A stretch of DNA of 64,000 nt from Rhodococcus ruber (GCF_027270735.1 NZ_JAPWIJ010000007.1:248001-312000), one strand, 5' to 3'; positions 51,826-60,747 are shown, counted from the stretch's first letter. Notes: generated from the letters alone by a model not told the origin. Translations and numbers: made by a program.

Positions 51826-52692
51826 ATGAGCATCGACCATGCCGCATCGACAGATCTGTCCCCCGAGGTGGCAACAGCTGCAGCGTCGGGTGCGAACGCC
51901 ACCGAGCGTTTCACCTCCGACAAGCAGGCTGCTGCCGACACTCCGCCAGAGCGGGTCAGTCTGCTTGCACGCCAGGTTCTTTCGGCGGTCCACGACACGA
52001 TCCGCGAACACAAGGTCACGTACGACGAGTACAACGCACTCAAGGCGTGGCTGATCAACGTGGGCCAGACCGGCGAGTGGCCGCTGTTCCTCGACGTCTG
52101 GGTGGAGCACGTCGTCGAAGAAGTGGCCGGCGAATCCCGCGAGGGCAGCAAGGGCACCATCGAAGGCCCGTACTACGTCCCGAATGCACCCGAGTTGGGT
52201 TCGGCCGCGATCCTGCCCACCCGCGACGGCGAGCAGGGCACCCCGCTGCTGTTTCAGGGCCAGGTGACGGCAGTGGACGGCACACCATTGGCGCACGCCG
52301 TCATCGAGATCTGGCACGCCGACTCCGACGGCTTCTACTCGCAGTTCGCACCCGGAATTCCGGAGTGGAATCTACGCGGCACGGTAACCACGGACGATCA
52401 GGGCCAGTTCTGGATTCACACCATGAAGCCTGCGCCGTACCAGATCCCGACCGACGGGGCATGCGGCAATCTCATATCAGCAGCCGGCTGGCACCCGTGG
52501 CGCCCGGCGCACCTGCACCTCAAGGTTGCGGCCGACGGCTACCAGCAGGTCACCACTCAGCTCTACTTCCCCGGTGACGCGCACAACGACGACGACGTCG
52601 CGAACGCCGTCAAGCCGGAGCTGATTCTGGACCCGAAGGACGTCGACGGTGGCCAAGAAGTGACGTACGACTTCGTCCTCGACAAGGCCTGA
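51826..52692 (+). CDS. catA: Catechol 1,2-dioxygenase
   Basis: A 288-residue intradiol dioxygenase that opens catechol to cis,cis-muconate. Fe(III) ligands are recognisable as Tyr in EGPYYVP, Tyr in KPAPYQIPTDG and the two His of HPWRPAHLHLKV. The N-terminal helical dimerisation part (residues 40-100) is of the usual length. It is 43 bases downstream of catB with AAGGAG 6 bases before the ATG. It receives catechol from BenD. Confidence 0.96.
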   Translation: MSIDHAASTDLSPEVATAAASGANATERFTSDKQAAADTPPERVSLLARQVLSAVHDTIREHKVTYDEYNALKAWLINVGQTGEWPLFLDVWVEHVVEEVAGESREGSKGTIEGPYYVPNAPELGSAAILPTRDGEQGTPLLFQGQVTAVDGTPLAHAVIEIWHADSDGFYSQFAPGIPEWNLRGTVTTDDQGQFWIHTMKPAPYQIPTDGACGNLISAAGWHPWRPAHLHLKVAADGYQQVTTQLYFPGDAHNDDDVANAVKPELILDPKDVDGGQEVTYDFVLDKA

Positions 52693-52697
52693 AGAAC

Positions 52698-52982
52698 ATG
52701 CTTTTTGCGGTGAAAATGGACGTCGCGCTGCCGCAGGATCTCGATGCGGACGTACGAGCCGACACTCTCGCCCGAGAGAAGGCGTACTCGCAGCAGCTGC
52801 AGCGCGACGGTGAATGGGTGAGCATCTGGCGCATCGTCGGCCAGTACTCCAACTTGAGCATCTTTGACGTGCGCGACAACGAGCGACTCCACGAGATCCT
52901 GTGGAATCTACCGCTGTTTCCGTACATGAACATCGAGGTGTCCCCACTCGCCCAGCACCCGTCGGACATATCCGCTGTGTGA
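52698..52982 (+). CDS. catC: Muconolactone delta-isomerase
   Basis: A 94-residue enzyme that shifts the double bond of muconolactone to give the beta-ketoadipate enol-lactone. The family patterns MLFAVKMDVALP, REKAYSQQLQRDGEW and LHEILWNLPLFPYM are intact. It is 5 bases downstream of catA and ends the cat operon; a long hairpin starts 17 bases later. Confidence 0.95.
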   Translation: MLFAVKMDVALPQDLDADVRADTLAREKAYSQQLQRDGEWVSIWRIVGQYSNLSIFDVRDNERLHEILWNLPLFPYMNIEVSPLAQHPSDISAV

Positions 52983-52999
52983 GAAACGATGTCGCGAGA

Positions 53000-53055
53000 C
53001 GAACTCGAAGTTGTGGACGGTATTCAGACGGCATCCGTCCACAACTTCGAGTTCG
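53000..53055 (+). terminator. 21-bp inverted repeat after catC
   Basis: A perfect 21-bp stem (53000-53020 with 53035-53055) has a 14-base loop. Position 17 bases after the catC stop suggests a terminator, but there is no T run and the length is unusual, so it may be a dispersed palindromic element or the trace of a small mobile sequence. Confidence 0.6.
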
Positions 53056-53147
53056 GCACCGCAGGTCCTCGCTCCCGCAGACCCTGTTGCAACGATTTCG
53101 ACCCAGCAAGAAAGGGTTGTCGACAAGCTCGCGCGCAGAACGCATAC

Positions 53148-53184
53148 AAAAAAGGCGGCTCCCAATTTCTTCGGAGCCGCCTTT
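53148..53184 (-). terminator. Rho-independent terminator of the tRNA-Pro remnant
   Basis: A 12-bp stem (53151-53162 with 53173-53184) and 10-base loop are followed on the minus strand by six T. It lies directly downstream of the tRNA fragment at 53194. Confidence 0.8.
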
Positions 53185-53193
53185 GCTCTGTGT

Positions 53194-53234
53194 CGGGCTG
53201 ACAGGAATTGAACCTGCGACCCCTTGACCCCCAG
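53194..53234 (-). repeat. 3' fragment of a tRNA-Pro(GGG) gene, likely attachment site
   Basis: On the minus strand these 41 bases read as the end of a tRNA: anticodon loop with GGG, 3' anticodon strand GTCAAG, T-arm with GTTCAATTC and the acceptor strand CAGCCCG. The sequence departs from tRNA at 53235, in the anticodon loop, and the 5' half is absent. Integrative elements often use tRNA 3' ends as attachment sites and leave such a copy, so this is a likely att site with the native terminator kept. Confidence 0.7.
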
Positions 53235-53723
53235 CTGGATTGACCGCATCTCGTTGGACCCACCCGGACCTATTACACAGCCTCTGACAAGCACTTCCCG
53301 TGCACACTGGTTCATCCTGATCCACCCATGGTTACACCGACTAGTGACACGCTCGCGGCACGCTCGAACTCCGTTTGCTCCATGCAGAGTCACCTCGATT
53401 CGGAGAGGATCAAGTGGGTCCACCAGCCTGCTATGCAACAGATTTGTCTACTTGCAGAGCAACCCAACCTCCACACGTGAGCACACGTGACCCGTTTCGA
53501 GGCCCATCCGCCGATCGACGGACCATCACCCAGAACTCTTTTGCAAACAACTCGAACGCCTTCTGCCGTAGTGCGATGAGCTTCGCATGCGTTGCGCCAA
53601 CCCATTTCGATGAGTCCCCCGCACATGCAAGCCACACCGTTGCAGAGGAGTCTGCTCGGAGGTACGGCATCGAGTTTTATGTCACGGAAAAATGGACCGC
53701 AAAATCGCACTGTGCTTCCGGAA
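53235..53723. other. Stretch without a recognisable gene beside the tRNA fragment
   Basis: About 490 bases. Frames up to about 100 codons are open on both strands, none with a recognisable domain. No integrase is visible. This fits the decayed end of an inserted element. Confidence 0.5.
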
Positions 53724-55196
53724 TCAACCGTGCTGCGGTGCCGGATCGTTCTTCTTTACCCCCTGCCCAGTGGCGACAGTCGATCCGGTAGCCACAAAAG
53801 GCGGAAGGAACGCAGCGAGTGCCAATGCGATGATCGCAGCAAGGGCGGCCAGCGCCATGGTGACCCGGAATCCGTCCTGTGCGGGAAGTTCGGTCGATCC
53901 GAGTGTGATGGTCATCTGCGCAAGGATCACGCCTGCGACAGCGCTGGCCATGGAGGTGCCGAGCGAGCGCATCAAAGCATTGAGGCCGTTCGCGGCAGCG
54001 GACTCCGACGGCGGTACGGCTCCCATGATGAGAGCGGGCATTGCGCCGTACGCCATTCCTATTCCGGCGCCGATGATGCACGAGATCGCGACGAGATGCC
54101 AGACCGCGCTCATCGTGACGACGCCGAAGATGTACCCGGCCGCGACGACAACCGCAGCGATCATCAGCGTCGTCTTGGGACCGCGGGTGGTCGTGATTCG
54201 CGACGACAGCGGTGCGATCAACATCATGACGATTCCCGACGGTGCCATCACCAGCCCGGTGACGAGCATCGATCGGCCGAGACCGAACCCTGTCTCGGTC
54301 GGCATTTGCAAAACCTGCGGAAAGACCAATGTCATTGCGAACATCGAGAATCCGAACACGACCGAAGCGAGGTTGGTCAACAAGACCTGACGACGGGAGG
54401 ACACACGCAGGTCGACGAGTGGCTGTCTGGTGCGCAGTTCCCACCAACCCCAGAAGAAGAGCGAAACCACTGCCAGCGCTATCAATCCCAGCGTTATCGA
54501 ACTGCTCCAGCCCCACACAGATCCCTTGGAGATGGCAAGTAGCAACGCGACGAGCGCGACAGCAAGGCCGACAGCTCCGACCGCGTCGAACACTCCCCCT
54601 GTTCGCACCTCGGATTCTGGAACCGTGACAACGACCAAGCCGGCCACTACGAGCCCGAGCCCCGCCGAGATCCAGAAAAGGATGTGCCAGTCGGCGTATT
54701 GCGCGATCAGAGCGGCAGCGGGCAAGCCGAGTGCACCACCTACCCCGAGTGATGCACCCATGGTGGCGGTTGCACCCGCGACTTTCTCGCGCGCGAGAAC
54801 GTCGCGAATAATGCTGAGCCCCAATGGAATTACACCAGCTGCTAAGCCTTGTAGGGCGCGGCCGATGATCAAAGGGATCAGGGATTCGCTGAGAGCACCG
54901 GTAATCGATCCAGCGATCAAGAGTACGAGGCTGATGAGAAGCATCAGACGTTTGCCGAACATGTCGCCGAGTCGGCCGACGACGGGCACCGCAACGGCAC
55001 CGGCAAGGAGGGTAGCGGTGACGGCCCACGCGGTGTCACCAGCTGATGCGTGGAGAAGGGCAGGAAGCTGTGGAATCAGCGGAATGATCAACGTCTGCAT
55101 CAACGAGACGACGATTCCGGTGAGGGCAAGCACGGCGACCACCATGCTGGTATCGACTGTCCGTGTATGGCAGGTCTCGGATGTTGGCATCGACAT
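53724..55196 (-). CDS. MFS drug-type pump, DHA2 group
   Basis: A 490-residue inner-membrane pump with 14 predicted segments (DHA2). MQTLIIPLIPQLPALLHAS near residue 33, the loop GRLGDMFGKRLML and the motif GRALQGLAAGVIPLGLSIIR near 115 are typical drug:H+ antiporter signatures. The ATG at 55196 is preferred since GGAGG precedes it by 8 bases; an ATG 15 bases upstream would overlap that site. The broken TetR gene nearby may once have controlled it. Confidence 0.87.
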   Translation of the reverse strand: MSMPTSETCHTRTVDTSMVVAVLALTGIVVSLMQTLIIPLIPQLPALLHASAGDTAWAVTATLLAGAVAVPVVGRLGDMFGKRLMLLISLVLLIAGSITGALSESLIPLIIGRALQGLAAGVIPLGLSIIRDVLAREKVAGATATMGASLGVGGALGLPAAALIAQYADWHILFWISAGLGLVVAGLVVVTVPESEVRTGGVFDAVGAVGLAVALVALLLAISKGSVWGWSSSITLGLIALAVVSLFFWGWWELRTRQPLVDLRVSSRRQVLLTNLASVVFGFSMFAMTLVFPQVLQMPTETGFGLGRSMLVTGLVMAPSGIVMMLIAPLSSRITTTRGPKTTLMIAAVVVAAGYIFGVVTMSAVWHLVAISCIIGAGIGMAYGAMPALIMGAVPPSESAAANGLNALMRSLGTSMASAVAGVILAQMTITLGSTELPAQDGFRVTMALAALAAIIALALAAFLPPFVATGSTVATGQGVKKNDPAPQHG

Positions 55197-55647
55197 GCTG
55201 TGGTCCTCCATAGGGCTTGGTCCGGAAATGGGTGAAGCGTGCGCCGTGTCCTTGCAGGTAAGAGGTCATCCGGCGTTCGACGTGACAGTGCGGGTTCGAG
55301 CCGCCATTGCTTCGTGGTCGGTGTTGGACGTCCGGTGGACGTCGAACGGGGAGATGGTCTGTGACCTCACTGGTTCAGGTATCGAGAACCTGAATTGGTT
55401 TGACACCGAGGTGTTCAGGCACGTTATCGAAGTGGACCGACGGCGAACCCAACTCGAGCAGGGCATCTGTCAGTCGGTGAGTTGCCGTGCTCCCAACTCC
55501 GCACAACCCTCGCCGCGTGTGCCAACCGACGGGAGAAAGCAAGCGCATCGAGTATCGACCTTTGTGGCGGCAAGGACTGTGGATCGAAACCTACTAGCGG
55601 TGGGCTCTGGTTTCGGCGATGGCCGTTCGTGGTGACGGGACGTGCCA
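55197..55647. other. Upstream region of the MFS pump without a convincing gene
   Basis: About 450 bases. It must contain the pump's promoter. A plus-strand frame stays open through much of it but continues from the shadow of the pump gene and shows no family features. Confidence 0.5.
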
Positions 55648-56136
55648 TCAGCTCAGAACGCCGCCTACGAATGCGTCGATGTTGTCTCTGAGAGTCGCAG
55701 TGCGGCTCTCGACGTCGAAGTCTTCCTTGAACTGTCGCCCCAGTGCGGGGGTCTATTTCTTGCGTGCATAGAGCGAGCAGGCGAGATCCGAGCAGATGTA
55801 CGTCCCGACGGTGTTGCCGCGCCGTCCTGATTCCCCGGCTTTCGCTGCGGCCATCAGAGATACTCCGCCGTTGGCGTGTGTGGTGAGGAAGATGCTGCAC
55901 ATCTGCGCCTTGCGTGGACCACCGGCCTTGAAGCGCATCGCTATACCGAGTAGCCGGTCTTGTTGCGGTACAACAAGATAGGATTTTCCCGATAGCTTGG
56001 AGTCGGTCCAGCCGAGGAAGTCGATATCGTCCTACGGAACTGAGTCGAGCGCGGAGGGGAGGGTGAGCCGGGTGGCGTCGCCCTTGGTCGAGTTGATGAA
56101 CGACGTTCTGATGTCAGGACCGGACAAGCGTTTCAT
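55648..56136 (-). pseudogene. FBP-type zinc-finger protein gene with two in-frame TAG stops
   Basis: A 163-codon frame from an ATG at 56136 to a TGA at 55648 matches FBP/EF-G-binding-type proteins with a C-terminal treble-clef zinc finger: FINSTKGDATRLTLP near the start, DDIDFLGW and GNTVGTYICSDLACSLYARK. Codons 35 (TAG at 56034-56032, where relatives have Trp before DD) and 128 (TAG at 55755-55753) are both stops, and the first CxxC of the zinc site is CSIF. The frame is otherwise unbroken. The ATG overlaps the TGA of the TetR gene. It is a decayed gene; intact relatives are about 160 residues. Confidence 0.82.
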
Positions 56137-56575
56137 TGTTTCTGCCTCCACTGCTGTAGGCGAGTGTCGATTCCGTCGAGGATGCGTGTCCATGACTGCT
56201 GTGAGTCCGGACTACTGTGGCTGAGTGCGCCGGATGCATCGAGAGGGGCGTATCCATGAAAGATGCTGCCCAACAATCTGATCGCGTGGACCTGATCAGT
56301 TTCGTTGAGGTCGTATTCCCGCAGAATTGCCGTCATCATCGCCGAATGGCGCACGCCGGCACTGTTGATCGCAGTCTCGTGATCGAGTGGGAATTGGGTT
56401 GCCGTGTACCGGCCGGGATACTCACGCGAGTAGTCGAGGTACACATTTCGCCACAGCGACCAACGCATCTTTGCCGGGCCACCTCGCTCGCAGTCACCCG
56501 ATCGAAGCCGACTTCGTCGGCCGGATCCGCTGCAACGCGAACTATGCGATCCACGTTCAATCCAGCGCGAGCCAT
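56133..56575 (-). pseudogene. TetR-family regulator with internal deletion and frameshift
   Basis: An ATG at 56575 after AGGAGG starts a TetR HTH half (MARAGLNVDRIVRVAADPAD, VGFDRVTASEVARQ), but near 56480 the family continues in another frame. That second frame runs to the TGA at 56133 with a WHG-type C-terminal domain (YSREYPGRYTAT, REYDLNETDQVHAIRLLGSI). About 55-60 codons, including the HTH recognition helix, are missing. Intact relatives have about 190 residues. It is the first gene of a broken operon with the FBP-type gene. Confidence 0.8.
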
Positions 56576-56610
56576 ATCGGCCTCCTTGTCGGTTGAGGAG
56601 AACCGTACAG

Positions 56611-56640
56611 TTACCTAATGCCTTTAGGCAAGTACCTAAC
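56611..56640. promoter_or_regulatory. Candidate operator of the broken TetR gene
   Basis: On the minus strand TTAGGTACTTGCCTAA is a near-perfect dyad, followed by AAGGCATTAGGTAA, so TTAGGTA occurs twice, with TGCCTTTAGGCA a further perfect palindrome. It lies 36-65 bases upstream of the TetR ATG, the usual place for an autoregulatory site. Confidence 0.6.
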
Positions 56641-57275
56641 ACAATTCGGTAGCGGGCTCCAAGCTCTCAGAAGACTTCACCACCGCTGCACGTCTCGCAT
56701 GACAACCACGTTGGGCGCTGGGAACCTTGTCCGCACAACGCTCTGCACGCACGTCAGCCGGACGTTTTCTGCGAAACCAGTTCGGTGAGTCTCGACGCAA
56801 ATCACGGGGATCTCGGGCCACGCCGCGCCTTAGCTACCAGATCCGTTGCTTCGCCGCCCAAGATGACCTGGCGTTCGCTGACATCTGCGCCTTCGGCCGA
56901 CGACGAACCGCGCTCGAAGGTGAACCCAAACCGCATCGGGGGCCTCACGCCCGAAAGAATTCCCCCTGCCTCAAAACTACGATGCCGAAGCGGATGGGCT
57001 GGCAGGGTATGCCCGACCGAAAATCGAGGTCAGCCGACCGCAGACGCAGGCTCGGTGAGTTGCGTTCCTGCTGCGGCTCGTTTGTGCAGTGGGGTGACGT
57101 AGGAACAGGATGAGGACACTCGTCGAACACTCTGAACGATCATCCAGCTCGCTTGTGTTGCCCAGTGGCCGCCAGAGTCACCTACCAGTCATTCACACCA
57201 TGGCCGATTTCATTCTCATTGTGTCACTGAGAAATTGGAGACGGCATGGAATTGGGAGAGGAGTAGGGTGCGCCC
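56641..57275. other. Long stretch without a recognisable gene
   Basis: About 635 bases between the broken TetR gene and the SGNH hydrolase. Open frames such as 56727-57113 (plus) have no recognisable domain and unusual Arg/Ser-rich composition. I see no transposase or integrase signature. The last 60 bases must contain the hydrolase promoter. Confidence 0.5.
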
Positions 57276-58538
57276 ATGAGTATGACAGCAACACCCATCA
57301 CCCCCGATTTGCTGCGCGGCGCTCTCGACCACGAACACACCTCCAACGGGGTAGTGCCGCATCGGCTCCCGGAATGGGCACGTGAACGCCTTCCCGACGT
57401 GCAATTTGCGATGGCACAGGCACATCCGTCCGGTGTTCGTCTGATGTTTCGTACGGCCGCCGCTCACATCGAACTCACCGTACTACCCACCAAACGGGTG
57501 TATCTCGGACTACCGGCACGGCCCGACGGCGCCTACGACATGGTGGTGAACGGGGAATTCCGCGAACGGGCCGTCGCGATCGGGGGCGACACGATCGCGA
57601 TCGATCTGAGCACAGGAGCCGAAGAGCTTCGACCCGGAAGCCCCAGCACCATGACGTTCGAGCCCGGGGATATGGGCGTCGAGAAGAGCATTCAGATCTG
57701 GTTGCCGCACAACGAAAGAGTCACCCTGATCGAACTGGCCACCGACGCTCCGGTGGAGCCGGACCCTGCACCCTCGAAACCGTGGCTACACTACGGAAGC
57801 TCGATCAGCCAAGGTTCCAACGCATCAGGCCCGAGCGAAACGTTCCCGGCTCTCGCGGCCTCGACCCTCGGTCTCGATCTGGTGAACCTGGGATTCGCGG
57901 GCAGCGCCCTCCTCGATCCGTTCGTCGCACGCGTCGTACGCGACACAGCGGCCGATCTCATCAGCCTCGAAATTGGCATCAACCTTGTCAACACCGATGC
58001 CATGAACCTTCGCGCCTTCGTCCCTGCGGTAGAGGGTTTCCTGGACACGATCCGTGACGGACATCCGACCACTCCTGTTATCGTCGTATCGCCGCTCTAC
58101 TGTGCAATCCACGAGAACACCCCTGGCCCGGGCGCTTTCGATCCAGTAGCGCTCGCAGTCGGTGAAGTCCGTTTCATTGCGACCGGACAGCCTGCCGCAG
58201 GGAAGCTGACACTGTCCGTTGTCAGGAGCGTGCTGGCAGAAGTCGTCCGACGACGTTCGACAACGGACCCCAACTTGTACTACCTCGACGGACTCGACCT
58301 GTACGGCGAGGACGACTTCGCCGAACTGCCGCTGCCCGACGGATTGCATCCCGACGCCGAATCTCACCTCAGGATCGGAACACGTTTCGGCGCAGCCATA
58401 TCCGCGATCTTGCCCTCAGAGTCTCGAGAGGGAATCGATGCAGATCTACTGAACAGGTTCGAGCTACGACAATCCCGCCAGCGAGCATTCGGCAGCTCAG
58501 ACAATGCACATCCGTCGGGACGTACGAATTTTCCTTGA
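57276..58538 (+). CDS. SGNH/GDSL-type hydrolase
   Basis: A 420-residue two-domain hydrolase without a signal peptide. The N-terminal part (about 40-160) is a beta-rich domain often found before SGNH domains. The catalytic domain has block I as YGSSISQGSN near residue 172 (Ser nucleophile), block II LGFAGSALLDP, block III EIGINLVN, and block V PDGLHPDAESH with the Asp and His. It is expected to cleave an ester, perhaps on a polysaccharide or lipid. GGAGTAGGG precedes the ATG by 7-8 bases. Confidence 0.85.
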   Translation: MSMTATPITPDLLRGALDHEHTSNGVVPHRLPEWARERLPDVQFAMAQAHPSGVRLMFRTAAAHIELTVLPTKRVYLGLPARPDGAYDMVVNGEFRERAVAIGGDTIAIDLSTGAEELRPGSPSTMTFEPGDMGVEKSIQIWLPHNERVTLIELATDAPVEPDPAPSKPWLHYGSSISQGSNASGPSETFPALAASTLGLDLVNLGFAGSALLDPFVARVVRDTAADLISLEIGINLVNTDAMNLRAFVPAVEGFLDTIRDGHPTTPVIVVSPLYCAIHENTPGPGAFDPVALAVGEVRFIATGQPAAGKLTLSVVRSVLAEVVRRRSTTDPNLYYLDGLDLYGEDDFAELPLPDGLHPDAESHLRIGTRFGAAISAILPSESREGIDADLLNRFELRQSRQRAFGSSDNAHPSGRTNFP

Positions 58539-58551
58539 CACTACCTTTACA

Positions 58552-58569
58552 GTTGTGCTGGCGCACAAC
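58552..58569. terminator. Hairpin between the SGNH gene and lsr2
   Basis: GTTGTGC and GCACAAC form a perfect 7-bp stem with a 4-base loop, followed by ATTTTT. It is 14 bases after the SGNH stop and 30 bases before lsr2, so it can serve as a terminator or as an operator for lsr2. A TTGACA at 58535-58540 precedes it. Confidence 0.55.
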
Positions 58570-58599
58570 ATTTTTCCGACTCTAAGGTGACGCGACATC

Positions 58600-58965
58600 A
58601 TGGGGAAAAGAGTTTCTACCGAGTTTGTCGATGATATGGACGGGTCCCGCATCGCCGACGGATCAGGGGAGACAGTTGAATTCTCAGTCTCCGGGGTCGA
58701 CTACGTCATCGATCTCAGGAAATCGAACGCGACCGAGTTCCACCGCAAACTCGATCGCTACATCAAATACGCCACCCGAGTGGGCGGTCGCAGGCGCAAA
58801 ACGCTCATGGCCGGCGCACGGACTCCCATGCCGACGATCGTTGTGGAGATCGAACCGGGTCGGGGTAAGGCGGTTAGGCAATGGGCAGCCGCTGGCGGGT
58901 ACGACATCAGCCGCCGCGGCCGAATCTCGTCAGAAATCAAAGAGGCATACAAAGCAGCCCACTGA
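58600..58965 (+). CDS. lsr2: Lsr2-family nucleoid protein
   Basis: A 121-residue H-NS-like protein that binds AT-rich DNA through its minor groove and silences foreign genes. The N-terminal oligomerisation part (KRVSTEFVDDMDGSRIADG, ETVEFSVSGVDYVIDL) and the C-terminal DNA-binding part with RQWAAAGGYDISRRGRIS and its RGR hook are intact. The middle linker is longer in Arg and Pro than in usual Lsr2. It is probably an accessory paralogue because it lies beside the decayed island. Confidence 0.88.
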   Translation: MGKRVSTEFVDDMDGSRIADGSGETVEFSVSGVDYVIDLRKSNATEFHRKLDRYIKYATRVGGRRRKTLMAGARTPMPTIVVEIEPGRGKAVRQWAAAGGYDISRRGRISSEIKEAYKAAH

Positions 58966-59080
58966 TGTCTCGCTCGACGATTCCGCAGTTGCCATACGGA
59001 CTCGATGAAGTCGTGGCTCTAGAGCCGAACGACGGAACCAGAACCGATTCACCAGCTGTTCCGGGGAATGTGGCTGGTTG

Positions 59081-59917
59081 TCACAGCTCGCGGTGACCAT
59101 CCACGACGGTGTCCACTATTCGGGCCGCCAGATCCTTGATCCGGGTGTTCTCGCGTTGCGACTGTTCCGACAGCGCGGCGAACGCAGCGTCCGGGGATAT
59201 TGCCCGCACCGCCATCAGAATTCCCTTGGCCTGGTCGATGGTCGAACGGGTCAGCATGGCAGTGCGCAGCCCCTCGACCTCGGCCAGAGCTTCAGCCAGC
59301 AGCCTGGAGTTGTATACCGCCGTTTGCGCCGCGGTCACGAACATCATCACCAGTACTTCGTCGATGTCGTTGAAACCGTGCTCGTCGAAGCTGTAGAGGT
59401 TGAGTGAGCCGGCGTGCTCGGAATCCACTGCCAGTGGTGCGGACAGGTAGCTTCGGACCCCGACATCAGCTGCCTTGGAAGCGAACTTCGGCCAGCGAGT
59501 CCAGGTATCGCCGACACGGACGCACACGATCCGGCCGGTTCGCGCCGCCTCCAAGCCGGGACCTTCGTCCGTGAAATATTGATCGGATTCGATGGCGACG
59601 ACCCGAGAATCGCTGCACGCGACCGTCGCCGGACCTCGTGATCGATTGTGCAAAAGGCTCACCCCGACCATGTCCGTACCCGGGACGACTGCAGCTACCC
59701 GCTCGCACAGCCCCTGCAGAAGGCTCTCGATGGAGCTGTGCGAGAGCAGCAGTTCCCGGAACTTCTCGACCGACTCGAGGGCGCTGTCGGGATAGTAGCG
59801 CGGCGGGACTATCGGCGGTAGCAGCGTTCGAGTCGGTACCGACTTTGCAGCCGATACCTCCGCATCGAAACTCGTGGCCGCTGCAGATTCCATTGCAATT
59901 TCAGAAGGGTCGATCAT
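59081..59917 (-). CDS. GAF-ANTAR RNA-binding regulator
   Basis: A 278-residue cytoplasmic regulator. A GAF domain covers about 50-215 (LLLSHSSIESLLQGLCERVA; YLSAPLAVDSEHAGSLNLY). An ANTAR domain ends the protein (LRTAMLTRSTIDQAKGILMA followed by ALSEQSQRENTRIKDLAARIV). ANTAR proteins bind paired RNA hairpins and prevent termination. The sensed signal and target RNA are not visible. The 209 bases between its start and the next gene at 60127 contain no recognisable gene. Confidence 0.9.
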   Translation of the reverse strand: MIDPSEIAMESAAATSFDAEVSAAKSVPTRTLLPPIVPPRYYPDSALESVEKFRELLLSHSSIESLLQGLCERVAAVVPGTDMVGVSLLHNRSRGPATVACSDSRVVAIESDQYFTDEGPGLEAARTGRIVCVRVGDTWTRWPKFASKAADVGVRSYLSAPLAVDSEHAGSLNLYSFDEHGFNDIDEVLVMMFVTAAQTAVYNSRLLAEALAEVEGLRTAMLTRSTIDQAKGILMAVRAISPDAAFAALSEQSQRENTRIKDLAARIVDTVVDGHREL

Positions 59918-60126
59918 GGGAAACGGGTCCCTGACTGTGCAACGTTCACACCTGTTGACGTGCGCGAGAAACTCAGCAACTACGACCCCCGACGGGCACC
60001 GGTGACCGTACGCGCATCACCGAACCAGCGTGCGTTCGCCTCCTACCGTCAGGTTCCTACACGCTGAGAAAACCGCCGGGGACGACACAAGAAGTAGGTC
60101 CGTGGAAGGCAGGCTAAGCAGGCGAG

Positions 60127-60747
60127 TCAGATCCAGCCGAACCTGCGGGCCTTCAACGCAGCCTCGTACCGGTTGGACGCACCCAGTTTTCCCATCGCTG
60201 CCGACAGGTAATTGCGAGTCGTCCCGGTCGACAAATGTGCACGGACAGCGATTTCGTCTATCGACGCACCGTCGATGGCGTACTCCAGAACGTCCGCTTC
60301 GCGGCCGGTCAGGACGGTGTCGCCGGTGCTGATCGCCTCCGCCGCCAACTGCGGATCGACGTGGCGTCCGCCCGCCGCAATCGTGTGGATCACCTCGGCC
60401 AGCGTCGCCGAGGAAATGGTCTTCGGCAGAAATCCGCGCACTCCCGCAGTGAGAGCACGCTTGAGATAGCCGGGACGACCATGGCTGGTGACGATCACGA
60501 TGCCGGCCTTGGGAGTGATCGCCAACAGCTCGATTGCCGTGTCGATACCGTCGATTCCTGGCATCTGCAGATCGATCACCGCGACGGCAGCGCTCTCCCC
60601 ACGGTCGACGCGACGCCGCCAGATCGCTATCAGATCTTCGCCCGACTCGACGTCGGCGATCACATCGATATCTGTTTCGAGATCGAGCATGGCCGCCATT
60701 GCCGTCCGCACCAGGTTCTCGTCGTCAGCCAGCAGCACCGGTATCAT
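60127..60747 (-). CDS. NarL-type response regulator (DesR-like)
   Basis: A 206-residue two-component regulator. Receiver: LLADDENLV, AVIDLQMPG with the phosphorylated Asp, IVTSHG and FLPKTI. The LuxR HTH begins at LTGREADVLEYAIDGASIDE and continues TGTTRNYLSAAMGKLGA. The ATG at 60747 overlaps the stop of the histidine kinase gene (ATGA). It is the last gene of the ABC transporter and two-component operon and probably controls that operon. Confidence 0.93.
   Translation of the reverse strand: MIPVLLADDENLVRTAMAAMLDLETDIDVIADVESGEDLIAIWRRRVDRGESAAVAVIDLQMPGIDGIDTAIELLAITPKAGIVIVTSHGRPGYLKRALTAGVRGFLPKTISSATLAEVIHTIAAGGRHVDPQLAAEAISTGDTVLTGREADVLEYAIDGASIDEIAVRAHLSTGTTRNYLSAAMGKLGASNRYEAALKARRFGWI

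Noticed and set aside
53194..53260. A complete tRNA-Pro gene
   Set aside because: Only the 3' half pairs; the sequence to the right cannot form the D-arm, 5' anticodon strand or acceptor strand.
54430..55635. A 401-codon plus-strand frame opposite the MFS pump
   Set aside because: Most of it is antisense to the pump; the part beyond the pump has no family features.
55648..56136. TAG recoding as a sense codon in the FBP-type gene
   Set aside because: No other gene in the window needs TAG read-through, several normal genes end in TAG, and a zinc ligand is also lost, so decay is the simpler explanation.
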